Shown in pieces: positions 26,069 to 34,339 of a DNA stretch of 64,000 nucleotides. Numbering within the stretch: position 1 is the first letter of the stretch; every line of letters starts with the position of its first letter. This stretch comes from Planctomycetota bacterium (GTDB lineage Bacteria; Planctomycetota; Planctomycetia; Pirellulales; Pirellulaceae). The stretch lies in the NCBI GenBank assembly GCA_014381825.1, contig JACNKX010000038.1, positions 354,686 to 418,685 of the forward strand. The letters are read 5' to 3'. Below the pieces are notes generated by a model. It ran no database searches, was not told where the DNA came from, and worked only from the letters and a program-made list of their open reading frames with translations. The position numbers were made by a program, and so were the translations under genes.

Positions 26069-26110
26069 GCCCAACATCTGCATGTCGCTTCAAGTCAAGT
26101 AGCGCAGAGG
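26069..26110 (+). other. Truncated attC-like half-site 3
   Basis: GCCCAAC at 26069-26075 lies three bases after the stop of the third cassette gene, just as in sites 1 and 2. A short stem follows (ATCTGC ... CGCT pairing with AGCG ... CAGAG). No GTTRRRY box or matching right arm follows within 200 bp, so the right half appears to be lost. This probably marks the right end of the cassette cluster. Confidence 0.5.
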
Positions 26111-26195
26111 TCTATCTTGGAAAGAAGTTGTAGTTATTTTTGGAGAGGTCTCGTTCTCGGGAAGAATCCTTCCAGCAAAGAGTCGAAACAGTCCG

Positions 26196-26381
26196 TTGAT
26201 TCGCTACGACTTATCCTTGGGGGAGCACGTTGCCTCAGTGCCTCGGCTTCGCGACTGCTACGGATTACTTCCCGAGCGTCGATCGGGGCGCATTGTAAAA
26301 CGCTTGATTGCCGCCGAGCGATTGGTCGACCGGTACCTCGAAACACTGGAGGCTGAGTTCGATGATGATGACGAGTCTTAA
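26196..26381 (+). CDS. Possible gene fragment (hypothetical)
   Basis: A 61-codon frame beginning at a TTG encodes YDLSLGEHVASVPRLRDCYG and later RSGRIVKRLIAAERLVDRYL, ending in an acidic tail (EFDDDDES). The heptad-like helix and acidic end look protein-like, but there is no ribosome site and no recognised family. The open frame continues upstream without a start. It may be the C-terminal remnant of a gene cut at the end of the cassette cluster. The rest of 26111-26413 holds nothing I can name. Confidence 0.25.
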   Translation: MIRYDLSLGEHVASVPRLRDCYGLLPERRSGRIVKRLIAAERLVDRYLETLEAEFDDDDES

Positions 26382-26413
26382 CGTCGTGCCGACCGAAACT
26401 TAGAAAAGCGTTT

Positions 26414-27826
26414 TTACAGGCCAGAAGGTCCGGGGCGTTGCTGCAACGGTTTCTGTACGAGTCCAAGTGCGCTCTTGAACACCTGAAGCATTACATAGGG
26501 ATGAAACAATGCCGTAGGTCCGTTAATGAAATGCAAGACGCGATGGAATCGCAAACACACGCCTTTGTTCGACGCGCAGAGTCGAAAGACGTGCTTCACG
26601 TACCAGTTCAACAGCTTCGTCCCCAACGGTCGTCGCCCACCCGTGCCTGGATACATGAAGTCGGAATTCGTCGCGAGTAACCACGGGTTGGCAACGATCT
26701 TCGACGCCCGCCCGAAGAAACGCTGGGCGAAGTCCGCTGGCAAGCCGTTCCCAGCGCCAAGATTCGCGAGCATCTGGGCGAGTAACTTCACTTCCAACGC
26801 ACAGGCGCTCATGCCTTGACCGTATACTGGATTGAAACTGCAGATCGAATCGCCGACAGCGAGCAACCCCTGTGGCAATCGCTGTAAACGTTCGAAGTGC
26901 CGCCAGCGATGACTGGGGAAGCGATACGTAACAATTGGCGTCAGTGGCTTGGCGTCTTTGAGCGCGTCGTAGAAGTCAGGTCGCTCCAACTCACTGGCGA
27001 ATTGCAAATACGTGTCGTCGTCGTCGGGTGGATAGTCTTCCAAGTAGCCGACTTCCGTCGCAATCCAACGCTGGCCTTCGATCGGAAAGATGTAACCGGT
27101 CTTCTTCCCACTTGGCGCAGTGCCAAATAGGCCAAGAATTTTCCAATCGCGCAAATCGTCTGACGGTCGTTCGTAGATTCGGGAAGCGTAACCAAGATTC
27201 ACGTCGACGGTGGACTCCCCTAGCTTCGAGTAGCCTAAGTCTTCTAACCATTGCGGAACTCGACTATTTCGCCCGCTCGCATCGATCACTAGATCCGCGT
27301 CGATCGTTGTCAGTTCGCCATCACCGCCGATCTGCCTTACTTCGACACCTTTCACTCGGCTCTTGCTCTCGTCGGCAACCAGGCTCCTCACTTCCATCTC
27401 TTCCAGGAACTCGACGTCCGTATCGCTCTTAACGCGTCGTCTGACATGAGCCTCCAAAAAGGGGCGACTCTGCCAGTAAGAAACTAGATCCGTCTCCGTT
27501 CGCAATTTCCAGACACCGCCGTGATACCACGCCAAGTCGTTACAGAAGTCCAATTTCATCGAGCCGGCTTGGACAAGTTCTTCGAAGAAGCCTGGCAGTA
27601 CCTCTTCGATCGCTTTTGCACCACCACCATAGATAACATGGACGTGCCGGCCTTGCGGTACACCGTTCCTCGGCTCGACGGATTCCGCGACGGCGTCGCG
27701 TTCGATGATCGTGACACGCTCGTAGTAATCCGATAGGACACGAGCGGACAGGAGACCGCCCAAGCTCCCGCCGATGACGACTGCATGACTTCCCAATTGG
27801 TGCTTTAGCTTTGTTGCCTTCGACAT
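26414..27826 (-). CDS. FAD-dependent oxidoreductase (geranylgeranyl-reductase/halogenase-like)
   Basis: A 470-residue flavoprotein. The FAD-binding motif is HAVVIGGSLGGLLSARVLSD, then RVTIIERD. The middle has DADLVIDASGRNSRVPQWL, and the second FAD motif is LPQGLLAVGDSICSFNPVYGQGMS. The set fits the p-hydroxybenzoate-hydroxylase-like superfamily that includes geranylgeranyl reductases and halogenases. The halogenase WxWxIP motif is not seen, so I do not call it a halogenase; the substrate is unknown. ATG 27826 is chosen over the in-frame GTG at 27835. It ends where the decayed right edge of the cassette cluster begins. Confidence 0.88.
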   Translation of the reverse strand: MSKATKLKHQLGSHAVVIGGSLGGLLSARVLSDYYERVTIIERDAVAESVEPRNGVPQGRHVHVIYGGGAKAIEEVLPGFFEELVQAGSMKLDFCNDLAWYHGGVWKLRTETDLVSYWQSRPFLEAHVRRRVKSDTDVEFLEEMEVRSLVADESKSRVKGVEVRQIGGDGELTTIDADLVIDASGRNSRVPQWLEDLGYSKLGESTVDVNLGYASRIYERPSDDLRDWKILGLFGTAPSGKKTGYIFPIEGQRWIATEVGYLEDYPPDDDDTYLQFASELERPDFYDALKDAKPLTPIVTYRFPSHRWRHFERLQRLPQGLLAVGDSICSFNPVYGQGMSACALEVKLLAQMLANLGAGNGLPADFAQRFFGRASKIVANPWLLATNSDFMYPGTGGRRPLGTKLLNWYVKHVFRLCASNKGVCLRFHRVLHFINGPTALFHPYVMLQVFKSALGLVQKPLQQRPGPSGL

Positions 27827-27909
27827 GTGAATCACTACAGTGGCCGCGCGCGTTGCAAGCGAGCAAGTTTCGATTACGAATGTGTTGGACGGAGCGCGTC
27901 GCCAGGTCC

Positions 27910-30900
27910 CTAAGCTAGATTATCGAGCAGGTCACGCGCGTCCATGAGATCAGGTGTGTCGAATCCCTCTGTAAACCACTCATAGACGGCGGCCAACGAT
28001 GCGTGGGCTTCGTCACGCTTGTCTTGGACTTGCAACAGTTTGGCCAAGCTCATCGCCGCACGCAACTCCCAAGATTTAGCTTCAGCATGCTGAGCAATCG
28101 AAATCGCCTCGCGGAAGCATTTCTCGGCTTCAGCTTGATTTGCCGGAGACTGGTCCAGCAGGATCTTGCCTCGCAATCGGTGAACCTCGGCCAGTGTGTA
28201 TTTGCCGTTTGTCTCGTGGCAGTACTGAAGCTCGCGATCCAAGTAGCCGGTTGCTTGCTCGTAGTTTCCAAGTTCAGCATGAATCAGAGCCGCATAGCTG
28301 CAGAAGTGCGGCACGTTCAATCGGGAACGGAGAACGTCCAGCAGTGCGCCGCCACCCGGTTCGGCTAGCGCGATTCCCGCTTCGGAGTTTCCCTGCAAGT
28401 GCATCCCGACTCCCTGACTGACCATTCCCAAAAACTTCCAAATCGGGAAGCTGTGTTCGGTGGCGGTATCAAACGCCTGCTTACCGAGATCTTCGGTCGT
28501 CACTCCATCGCGAAGCAGCGAGTACAACCAACTGGCGTGCCACTTGGCGAACCCTTGCGTGAAAGGATGTTTCAAGTCATCAACCAGCTCCAACGCGTCG
28601 CGAATCCACTTCACCGCTTGCTCGGGATAGCCGAGATACCACTTGCTCAGCCCGAGGTAAATCTGATAGGTCACGCCACAGTTCTGGCCGGTCGCCAAAG
28701 TCGTGGTCAGCGATGCTTCGCGATCCCATCGCGAGAAGCCAAGCGTTACATCTTCGAGAGCGGCGCTGAAATCCCCGCGATAAAACTGTGTACAACCCGG
28801 AATCCACGGAGCTTCCATCAATATAGCGGGATGCCCCAGGTCCTCGGCGAGCCTTGTCGAATCCGCCGCAAGTTCCAAGCACACATCATATTCCGCTCGC
28901 AGTAACCGCCACCCCCAAGTACCCCATAAGATGTTGAACTCGTGATCGTGCGCTCCGAGCTTCTCGCAAATTTCACGTGCACGTTGAAAGGTCTCGCCCA
29001 CTTCGTCGGCACCCCAGCCGAGTGTTGCCATGTAGACAACTCCTAACGACATCAACAAACCAAGTTCTTGCTGATCCCGTTCCGGTGATTCGTCTAGCGA
29101 CGCGACCAACCCCAACCCCGCGCGAAACTGGCTGATCGCCTCATCGTTTGCGGATCGCGTTTGCGACCGCTGGCCCGCCAGTAACCAGTACTGAATCGCT
29201 GGCTGCGTCATTCCGGCTTCGGTGAAATGTCGGGCAAGCAACTCCGGTTGCGTTTCCACGACATCGGCAAAACCTTTTTCTAAACTCTCCGCGATGGCTT
29301 GATGGAACTCTTGACGCGTCGTCTTGAGCAAGGAACCGTAGGCCGCATCTTGGATCAACGCATGCTTGAATTGATACGTACACTTAGGTGGCCGCCCCCG
29401 TCGATTGAGGACTTCGGCGTCTACAAGTTTATCCAACTCTTCCTGCAATCCCGCGGAGTCGGGCCAGACCGCCTCGATCAACTCGTGCGTAAACTCGCGC
29501 CCAAGCGCCGCGCCCAACTGCATCACCTCGCGGTTGGCATCCATTCGGTCAAGGCGAGCCATTAGCAAGTCGCGCAACGTCGCTGGGATCTTCGCCAAGG
29601 AGAACGAATCGGTAATCGCAACTTCGCCATCCACCGCCCCGATGCCGCCGGTCTCCTGCACCATCTTCGTGAATTCTTCAACGAACAGTGGAACGCCACC
29701 CGTGCGGTCAACGATTTGGTCTGCGATCTCTGGCGGCACTTCCTTGAGTCCCGTATTGACCTGCATCATCTCGATGATCTGTTTCTTACGCAGTCGATTC
29801 AAACCGATTTGCGTTTGATGTGTGAGGCTACTCCACGGCGGCTGAAAGTCGGGGCGGAACGTAAAGACCATCAGCAGGCTGTCGCCTTGCCCTTGCTCGA
29901 CGAGTTGGCCGAGGAACTCGATGGTCGACGGATCAATCCAGTGTAAATCTTCGACGATGAACAATAGCGGCTGCTGTGCGGCTTGGTTGTGGATCCAATC
30001 GAGCAGCAACTCGAGCGTCTTTTCTTTCTGTCGCTGCGGTGTTAACTCAAGCGGCGTAAAACGATCGTCCAGGGGGATCGACAGCAATGACCCGAGCAGC
30101 GCAATGGCTTCGTCTGAATCCGGCATTTGGCTAGATTCAACATACGCAACTAACTTGGCGAGTTTCTGAACAGGATCATTATCGCGATCGACTGCTAACT
30201 GACGCACAAAGTATTCCGTGGCCGGGTGCAGACCGCTGCCGGCATGATACGGCGAGCAACGCCACTCGATAATCGATTCAGAACTATCTGTATTGTTGAT
30301 AACGTGCTCACGAATCGCGTGAACAAGTCGCGACTTTCCTAATCCAGCTTCGCCGGCCAACAACACAACCTGCCCGGCACCTTCTTCCGCTTCTTCCCAG
30401 CGGTCCTCGAGCAGTCCGATTTCACGATCGCGTCCGATCAGCGGCGTTAATCTGGCGGAAGCGGCTTCCATTTGGGTCTTGGCGGCGATCTCGCGCAGCA
30501 CTTGAAATATTTCGAGCGACGCACGCACACCGCGAATCTTCTGCTTGCCTCGGCTCTCGCATTCGAAGTAGCCTTGCACCAGGGGCAGCGTCGCCTCGCT
30601 GATGATCAACGTTTCCGGCTCGGCAAGGCTCTCCATGCGCGTAGCGACATTGCGGGCCTCGCCCACGATCGCGATTCCGTCGCCGGTCGACGAGTCGTCG
30701 CCATCTCCGACGACGACCAAGCCAGTATGAACTGCTGCCCATACCGACAGTTCAACATTCTTCGTTTGTTGGAACTTCTGGTTGAACGAGCCGAGTCCAC
30801 CGAGTATCTCAAGTCCAGAACGCACAGCGCGAGGTGCGGAATCCTCGTACGCCATCGGATACCCAAAGCACACAGTAAACTCTTCGCCATCGCTCGGTAG

Positions 30901-32151
30901 CACGGTCCCACCAAGACGACTGACAATCTCGCCGCAGGTTTGCTTGTATTCGGATAACACCGACTGCCGTTCCTCCGGATCCAATTCGTCGGAGTCTTCC
31001 TCGGATCCCATCAGATCGCAGCCACAGTACAACACGGTGACCTGACGGCGTTCGCCCGTCGCTGAACGTTGCAGCATCGAGATGCTTTTACCAGAAGCGG
31101 ACGATGGTTTTTCGTCCAGCGCCATCGTCTCTTCGATCACCCAGTCAGTCACCTTCTCTGCGTCCTTCGTGTTGCCAAGAAATGCCTGCAACGCCTCAGC
31201 CATTTCACCAGCCGACGCGTAACGATCTTCGATCGCTTTCTCCATTGCTCTCAAGCAGATCGCTTCGATTCCGGGGTCAACATCGCCATTGATTTTGGAG
31301 GGCCGCTTCGGCGTTTCCGTGATGATCTTCGCCATCACTCGCGCCATCGATCCTTCGAAAGGCATCTGGCCGGTCAGCATCGTATAGAGGACAACGCCAA
31401 GGCTGTAGATGTCGGAAGCAGGTCCCGTCCGATCGTGGTCACCATCGATTTGTTCAGGCGACATATAAGCGGGCGTCCCAAGAAACGCACCGGCCTTCGT
31501 TAGATGAACTTCGCCTTCGTGTTCACGCCGTGCCAACCCGAAGTCCATGATGACAGGCTCGTGACGCCCATCGATCATGATATTGGCGGGCTTCAGATCA
31601 CGATGAACGATCCCTTTTTTATGGGCTTCGTGCAACGCCGCGGCCAATTTCCGAACCACATCGGCGGCATGCGTCGAAGCAAAGACTCGTTTGGCTTTAA
31701 GGTAACTGTTCAGCGGCTGACCATCGATGTACGCCATCGTTAAATAGTGAGTCCCGCCGATATCACCGACGTCATAGACGGGGCACAAATTCGGATGGTG
31801 CAGCGTCGCCATGGCTCGAGCTTCGCGATAGAAACGCTCGATTATCTCGGGGCCGTCTTCGTTACCGAAGTGAGGAATCTTCAGAGCGACCTGTCGATCC
31901 AACTGCGTATCCAGAGCCAAGTAGACGGCTCCCATACCGCCTTTACCCAAGATGCCTTCGATCCGATAGCGACCAAACTCGCGAGGCACTTTCGTCAGCC
32001 CCTTGCTGCCACCGACTGGCAGCGAAGAGTCACTAGAACGGTCGTTGGTGGGCCCTTCTGACGCTGCTCGCGAAGAGCGGGAGGACGCTTCCCAATTAGT
32101 CGTCCTCTCGTTTTGCGAGGGCTCTTGATCGTTCTGGGGGTCGTCACTCAT
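27910..32151 (-). CDS. Ser/Thr protein kinase - class III cyclase - AAA ATPase - TPR fusion
   Basis: A 1413-residue multidomain regulator. The kinase domain (about 61-325) has glycine loop GILGKGGMGAVYLAL, Lys91 (VALK), catalytic HRDLKPANIM and DFGLAR, and GTPAYMSPEQ. A class III nucleotide-cyclase domain (about 370-555) has RQVTVLYCGCDL and GGTVLPSDGEEFTVCFG, with aspartates at both metal positions. An ATPase domain follows (about 575-850, Walker A LLAGEAGLGKSRLVHA, Walker B LLFIVEDLHWID), then about 500 residues of TPR-like helices. No membrane span is evident, so it is probably cytoplasmic. Family knowledge: such fusions link ligand-driven ATPase oligomerisation to signalling. The input is unknown. 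Confidence 0.93.
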   Translation of the reverse strand: MSDDPQNDQEPSQNERTTNWEASSRSSRAASEGPTNDRSSDSSLPVGGSKGLTKVPREFGRYRIEGILGKGGMGAVYLALDTQLDRQVALKIPHFGNEDGPEIIERFYREARAMATLHHPNLCPVYDVGDIGGTHYLTMAYIDGQPLNSYLKAKRVFASTHAADVVRKLAAALHEAHKKGIVHRDLKPANIMIDGRHEPVIMDFGLARREHEGEVHLTKAGAFLGTPAYMSPEQIDGDHDRTGPASDIYSLGVVLYTMLTGQMPFEGSMARVMAKIITETPKRPSKINGDVDPGIEAICLRAMEKAIEDRYASAGEMAEALQAFLGNTKDAEKVTDWVIEETMALDEKPSSASGKSISMLQRSATGERRQVTVLYCGCDLMGSEEDSDELDPEERQSVLSEYKQTCGEIVSRLGGTVLPSDGEEFTVCFGYPMAYEDSAPRAVRSGLEILGGLGSFNQKFQQTKNVELSVWAAVHTGLVVVGDGDDSSTGDGIAIVGEARNVATRMESLAEPETLIISEATLPLVQGYFECESRGKQKIRGVRASLEIFQVLREIAAKTQMEAASARLTPLIGRDREIGLLEDRWEEAEEGAGQVVLLAGEAGLGKSRLVHAIREHVINNTDSSESIIEWRCSPYHAGSGLHPATEYFVRQLAVDRDNDPVQKLAKLVAYVESSQMPDSDEAIALLGSLLSIPLDDRFTPLELTPQRQKEKTLELLLDWIHNQAAQQPLLFIVEDLHWIDPSTIEFLGQLVEQGQGDSLLMVFTFRPDFQPPWSSLTHQTQIGLNRLRKKQIIEMMQVNTGLKEVPPEIADQIVDRTGGVPLFVEEFTKMVQETGGIGAVDGEVAITDSFSLAKIPATLRDLLMARLDRMDANREVMQLGAALGREFTHELIEAVWPDSAGLQEELDKLVDAEVLNRRGRPPKCTYQFKHALIQDAAYGSLLKTTRQEFHQAIAESLEKGFADVVETQPELLARHFTEAGMTQPAIQYWLLAGQRSQTRSANDEAISQFRAGLGLVASLDESPERDQQELGLLMSLGVVYMATLGWGADEVGETFQRAREICEKLGAHDHEFNILWGTWGWRLLRAEYDVCLELAADSTRLAEDLGHPAILMEAPWIPGCTQFYRGDFSAALEDVTLGFSRWDREASLTTTLATGQNCGVTYQIYLGLSKWYLGYPEQAVKWIRDALELVDDLKHPFTQGFAKWHASWLYSLLRDGVTTEDLGKQAFDTATEHSFPIWKFLGMVSQGVGMHLQGNSEAGIALAEPGGGALLDVLRSRLNVPHFCSYAALIHAELGNYEQATGYLDRELQYCHETNGKYTLAEVHRLRGKILLDQSPANQAEAEKCFREAISIAQHAEAKSWELRAAMSLAKLLQVQDKRDEAHASLAAVYEWFTEGFDTPDLMDARDLLDNLA

Positions 32152-32485
32152 GTCGTCCGGTATTGCCCACTCGCGACGCCCAAGTTCCGTGCGTCGCTAA
32201 TCATAATGGAATCGCTTGACGAAAGCACGAGGGAATGGGGCAGAATCTGATACAAGCGTGCAGTGGCAAGAACTCTGTAGATGGCAAACTGCCCGTACAA
32301 CGAACGCCCAACTCCCGTTCGCCACCTCGCTCTCATGCCCGCCATTGTAAGAATTCGCCCGTTCGGATTGTTGCTATCAATCAACAACAAGCCGATAATC
32401 AAGCCCATCGACCGAAGTCGCGAGTGAGCTTATCTAGCTTGATCGTAATCTGCGACAGGTAGATCGGTGATAACCCTTGGGCGAA
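32152..32485. other. Intergenic region with a decayed cassette-like boundary
   Basis: The kinase promoter should lie in the first part. GCCCAAC occurs at 32306-32312 and CTTGGGC, one base off the GTTGGGC core, at 32476-32482. The inner arms pair poorly, so a degenerate attC is possible but weak. The right part contains copy B of the repeated element. Confidence 0.35.
32406..32462. repeat. 56/57-bp repeated element, copy B
   Basis: This is the second copy of the element at 23784-23839, about 80% identical with one gap. The similarity extends weakly further left (GATAATCA in both). It precedes the small membrane-protein gene at 32486 in the same way that copy A precedes the cassette gene at 23873. 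Its reverse-strand frame (YLSQITIKLDKL) is cut short by a stop. Confidence 0.6.
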
Positions 32486-32863
32486 ATGATAACAACCATG
32501 GAACCCACGCTAATTGCATTGGTGCTTGTTGTCGTGCTTCCACTCGTTTGGCTCGCATCCGAGTTCTACGACAACCGTGAATTGCGTATCCTTTTTGGTG
32601 TCCTTGCGATCGCCATGTCATTTTTGGTTGCCTTCGTGGTCGGGTCACTTGAACAATTACGCTCCAACTCTTACTTCGGTGAAACGTCCAAGAAACTCAT
32701 CGAAACGACTGTAACGGAGTTGGAGTCCGGAAACTCCGAGCAAGTATTAGTTCACCTAAAGAAACTGCAAGCCGAGTACCACCCGACGTATGAAATGCGT
32801 GCAAACTACCAAGGTCTTGTTGATGAATACGCGGCCACTTTCGCTGGTGAGGACGTCCAATAA
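32486..32863 (+). CDS. Small membrane protein (hypothetical)
   Basis: A 125-residue protein with two membrane spans (LIALVLVVVLPLVWLASEFY, then LFGVLAIAMSFLVAFVVG) and a soluble helical tail (SKKLIETTVTELESGNSEQV, then HLKKLQAEYHP). No family is recognised. Starts at 32486 and 32498 are both possible and neither has a good ribosome site. The position just after a CTTGGGC box and copy B of the repeat, and a GCCCGCT sequence six bases after the stop, suggest that it was once a cassette gene; this is inference. Confidence 0.6.
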   Translation: MITTMEPTLIALVLVVVLPLVWLASEFYDNRELRILFGVLAIAMSFLVAFVVGSLEQLRSNSYFGETSKKLIETTVTELESGNSEQVLVHLKKLQAEYHPTYEMRANYQGLVDEYAATFAGEDVQ

Positions 32864-33033
32864 TGAATCGCCCGCTAGGAGTCTTCGGCCACACCCTATA
32901 GGTAACGCTATGTAGTCCCACGGAAAGAGAGCGGCTACGGAGAAGCAATTGTGACTCGACATTGATTGCCTTCAATGAGGACGGTGTCAAGCGTTCAAAC
33001 CGTAGTGCCATCGAGAACGAGAGACATTTAAGT

Positions 33034-33441
33034 ATGAAGTGGCGCTGGTGGCGTACTTCCGATGAAATGGCAGCGAACTTTACTGCCAACCGCGCCCCAG
33101 AATCGGACACCGCATACCTCGCAGAATGCGGACTGCCTACGACACCAATCGCGCAGCAAGTTGCGGTGGCAGTTCGCCGCTCTGTGGCCAGCTACGGCAT
33201 GATCGAATCGGCGTTCATTCGTGCAGCCGATCGATACCCTGATCAACTTATCGATTTATCGGGCTGGGACAGCCTAGATTTCGTAGATTGGATATTCGCG
33301 CTTGAACGCGAACTTGACATGACGATTCCACTCGCCGCATTCAAAGACATCCGGAGTCCGTTTAGCGTAGCCGACCTAGCTCAAGCAGTGCTTGCGTTTG
33401 TTGAACAGCGAGCAGGGTCAAAGGCCTCACGAAGCGGGTAG
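33034..33441 (+). CDS. Acyl-carrier-protein-like protein
   Basis: A 135-residue protein whose C-terminal 75 residues read as an acyl carrier domain: RYPDQLIDLSGWDSLDFVDW, then IFALERELDMTIPLAAF. The Ser in WDSLDFV is at the phosphopantetheine attachment position, though the usual motif is DSL preceded by Gly or Ala. The N-terminus (MKWRWWRTSDEMAANFTA) is unusual and Trp-rich. No synthase or ketosynthase gene is nearby, so it would be a stand-alone carrier, or a structural relative if it is not modified. The frame extends upstream to 32962 without a better start. Confidence 0.7.
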   Translation: MKWRWWRTSDEMAANFTANRAPESDTAYLAECGLPTTPIAQQVAVAVRRSVASYGMIESAFIRAADRYPDQLIDLSGWDSLDFVDWIFALERELDMTIPLAAFKDIRSPFSVADLAQAVLAFVEQRAGSKASRSG

Positions 33442-33616
33442 CTGGGTCGATGGAGAGTGCCGGATGTTGGAGTTATTATTCGATGGAACAAATATGGTTC
33501 CTACTTTTACTCCTTACCGCAACGCGGTAAAGACAGGCAAACTTTCACTCTCATCGAATGGTCCATTCGGACTCCTGGTACTAGTGCAGTTTAGAGATAA
33601 ATGTGGCGGCTTCTTA

Positions 33617-33676
33617 GTAGCTGGATTCGCCAGAATTCAGGGCCGTAGCGATCGGAATTCTGGCGAATCCCGCTAC
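33617..33676. repeat. Long palindrome, 22-bp arms with one mismatch
   Basis: The left arm at 33617-33638 and the right arm at 33655-33676 are reverse complements at 21 of 22 positions, including a perfect 16-base core (GGATTCGCCAGAATTC). The loop is 16 bases. Flanking bases to 33745 contain further partial copies of CGCCAGAA. It lies in the 439-bp stretch 33442-33880, which otherwise holds no gene I can support. It may be a small repeat element of MITE or REP kind. Confidence 0.75.
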
Positions 33677-33841
33677 GGCACTAATTCCCTCAGAGATTCG
33701 CGTCGCCAGAAGAGGTGGCCGCCAGAAACTGGCTCACTAGATAAGGGGCAAGATCCGATCGATTTTACTTCGCGCTGAGCGGTGACTTGCCCAGGTGGCA
33801 AGCCAATTCAACGTGAACGCGAAGCAAACACAAGAAGCAAC

Positions 33842-33874
33842 AAAAGCCGCTAACCATGGAAGGAAGGCGGCTTT
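33842..33874 (-). terminator. Rho-independent terminator after tRNA-Pro
   Basis: On the minus strand, AAAGCCGC and GCGGCTTT form an eight-pair stem with a 17-base loop, followed by TTTTGTTG. It begins seven bases after the 3' end of tRNA-Pro and is correctly oriented to end its transcript. Confidence 0.7.
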
Positions 33875-33880
33875 CATCAG

Positions 33881-33955
33881 TCGGGCCGAGAGGATTCGAA
33901 CCTCCGACCTTTTGACCCCCAGTCAAACGCGCTAACCAGACTGCGCTACGGCCCG
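33881..33955 (-). tRNA. tRNA-Pro (anticodon GGG)
   Basis: A 75-base cloverleaf. The acceptor stem CGGGCCG pairs with CGGCCCG, with discriminator A. The anticodon stem TTTGA/TCAAA encloses the loop CTGGGGG with anticodon GGG. The T loop is GGTTCGAATCC. CCA is not encoded. It decodes CCC and CCU proline codons. Confidence 0.95.
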
Positions 33956-34339
33956 AATGTATGAGACCGATTGTAATCCGTGAGGGGGACAACGACTAGA
34001 CCGCACTACACGTACGATCTGCGTCTGCAACGAGTGAGTAGCTGACACGTCGCCATCTCTCCCGCAGCTATCTGCACCAACAGTTCGCGTCAAATTGCTC
34101 TGTTAATCTGGCGGTTGTACCGTGTATTCCGGTCGTGCGGGCATGGCCTTGCGAACGGCGCGAGTGTCAGTGGGAATTCCACCGGAAATCGTTGCAACTC
34201 CATAGCGACAGCCCTACAGTAGAGGTTCGGAATGGGCAGCCCTTTGGACTCCGAATTACTGAGTAAGAAGAAGGTTTAACGCGTCTTCGCTCCTGTGATA
34301 GAAAGCGAGCGCGACTGGCACGCAATAGGGTGTGGAGTG
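33956..34339. other. Intergenic region between tRNA-Pro and a membrane-protein gene
   Basis: This 384-bp gap should contain the tRNA-Pro promoter near its left end and the promoter of the rightward gene. I see no further gene, repeat or terminator. Confidence 0.35.

Noticed and set aside
26414..27826. Flavin-dependent tryptophan halogenase
   Set aside because: The FAD motifs fit, but I do not see the WxWxIP motif or the catalytic lysine context needed for that call.
33392..33778. A 128-codon plus-strand frame across the palindrome
   Set aside because: It is formed largely by the palindrome and its flanks and has no protein-like composition.
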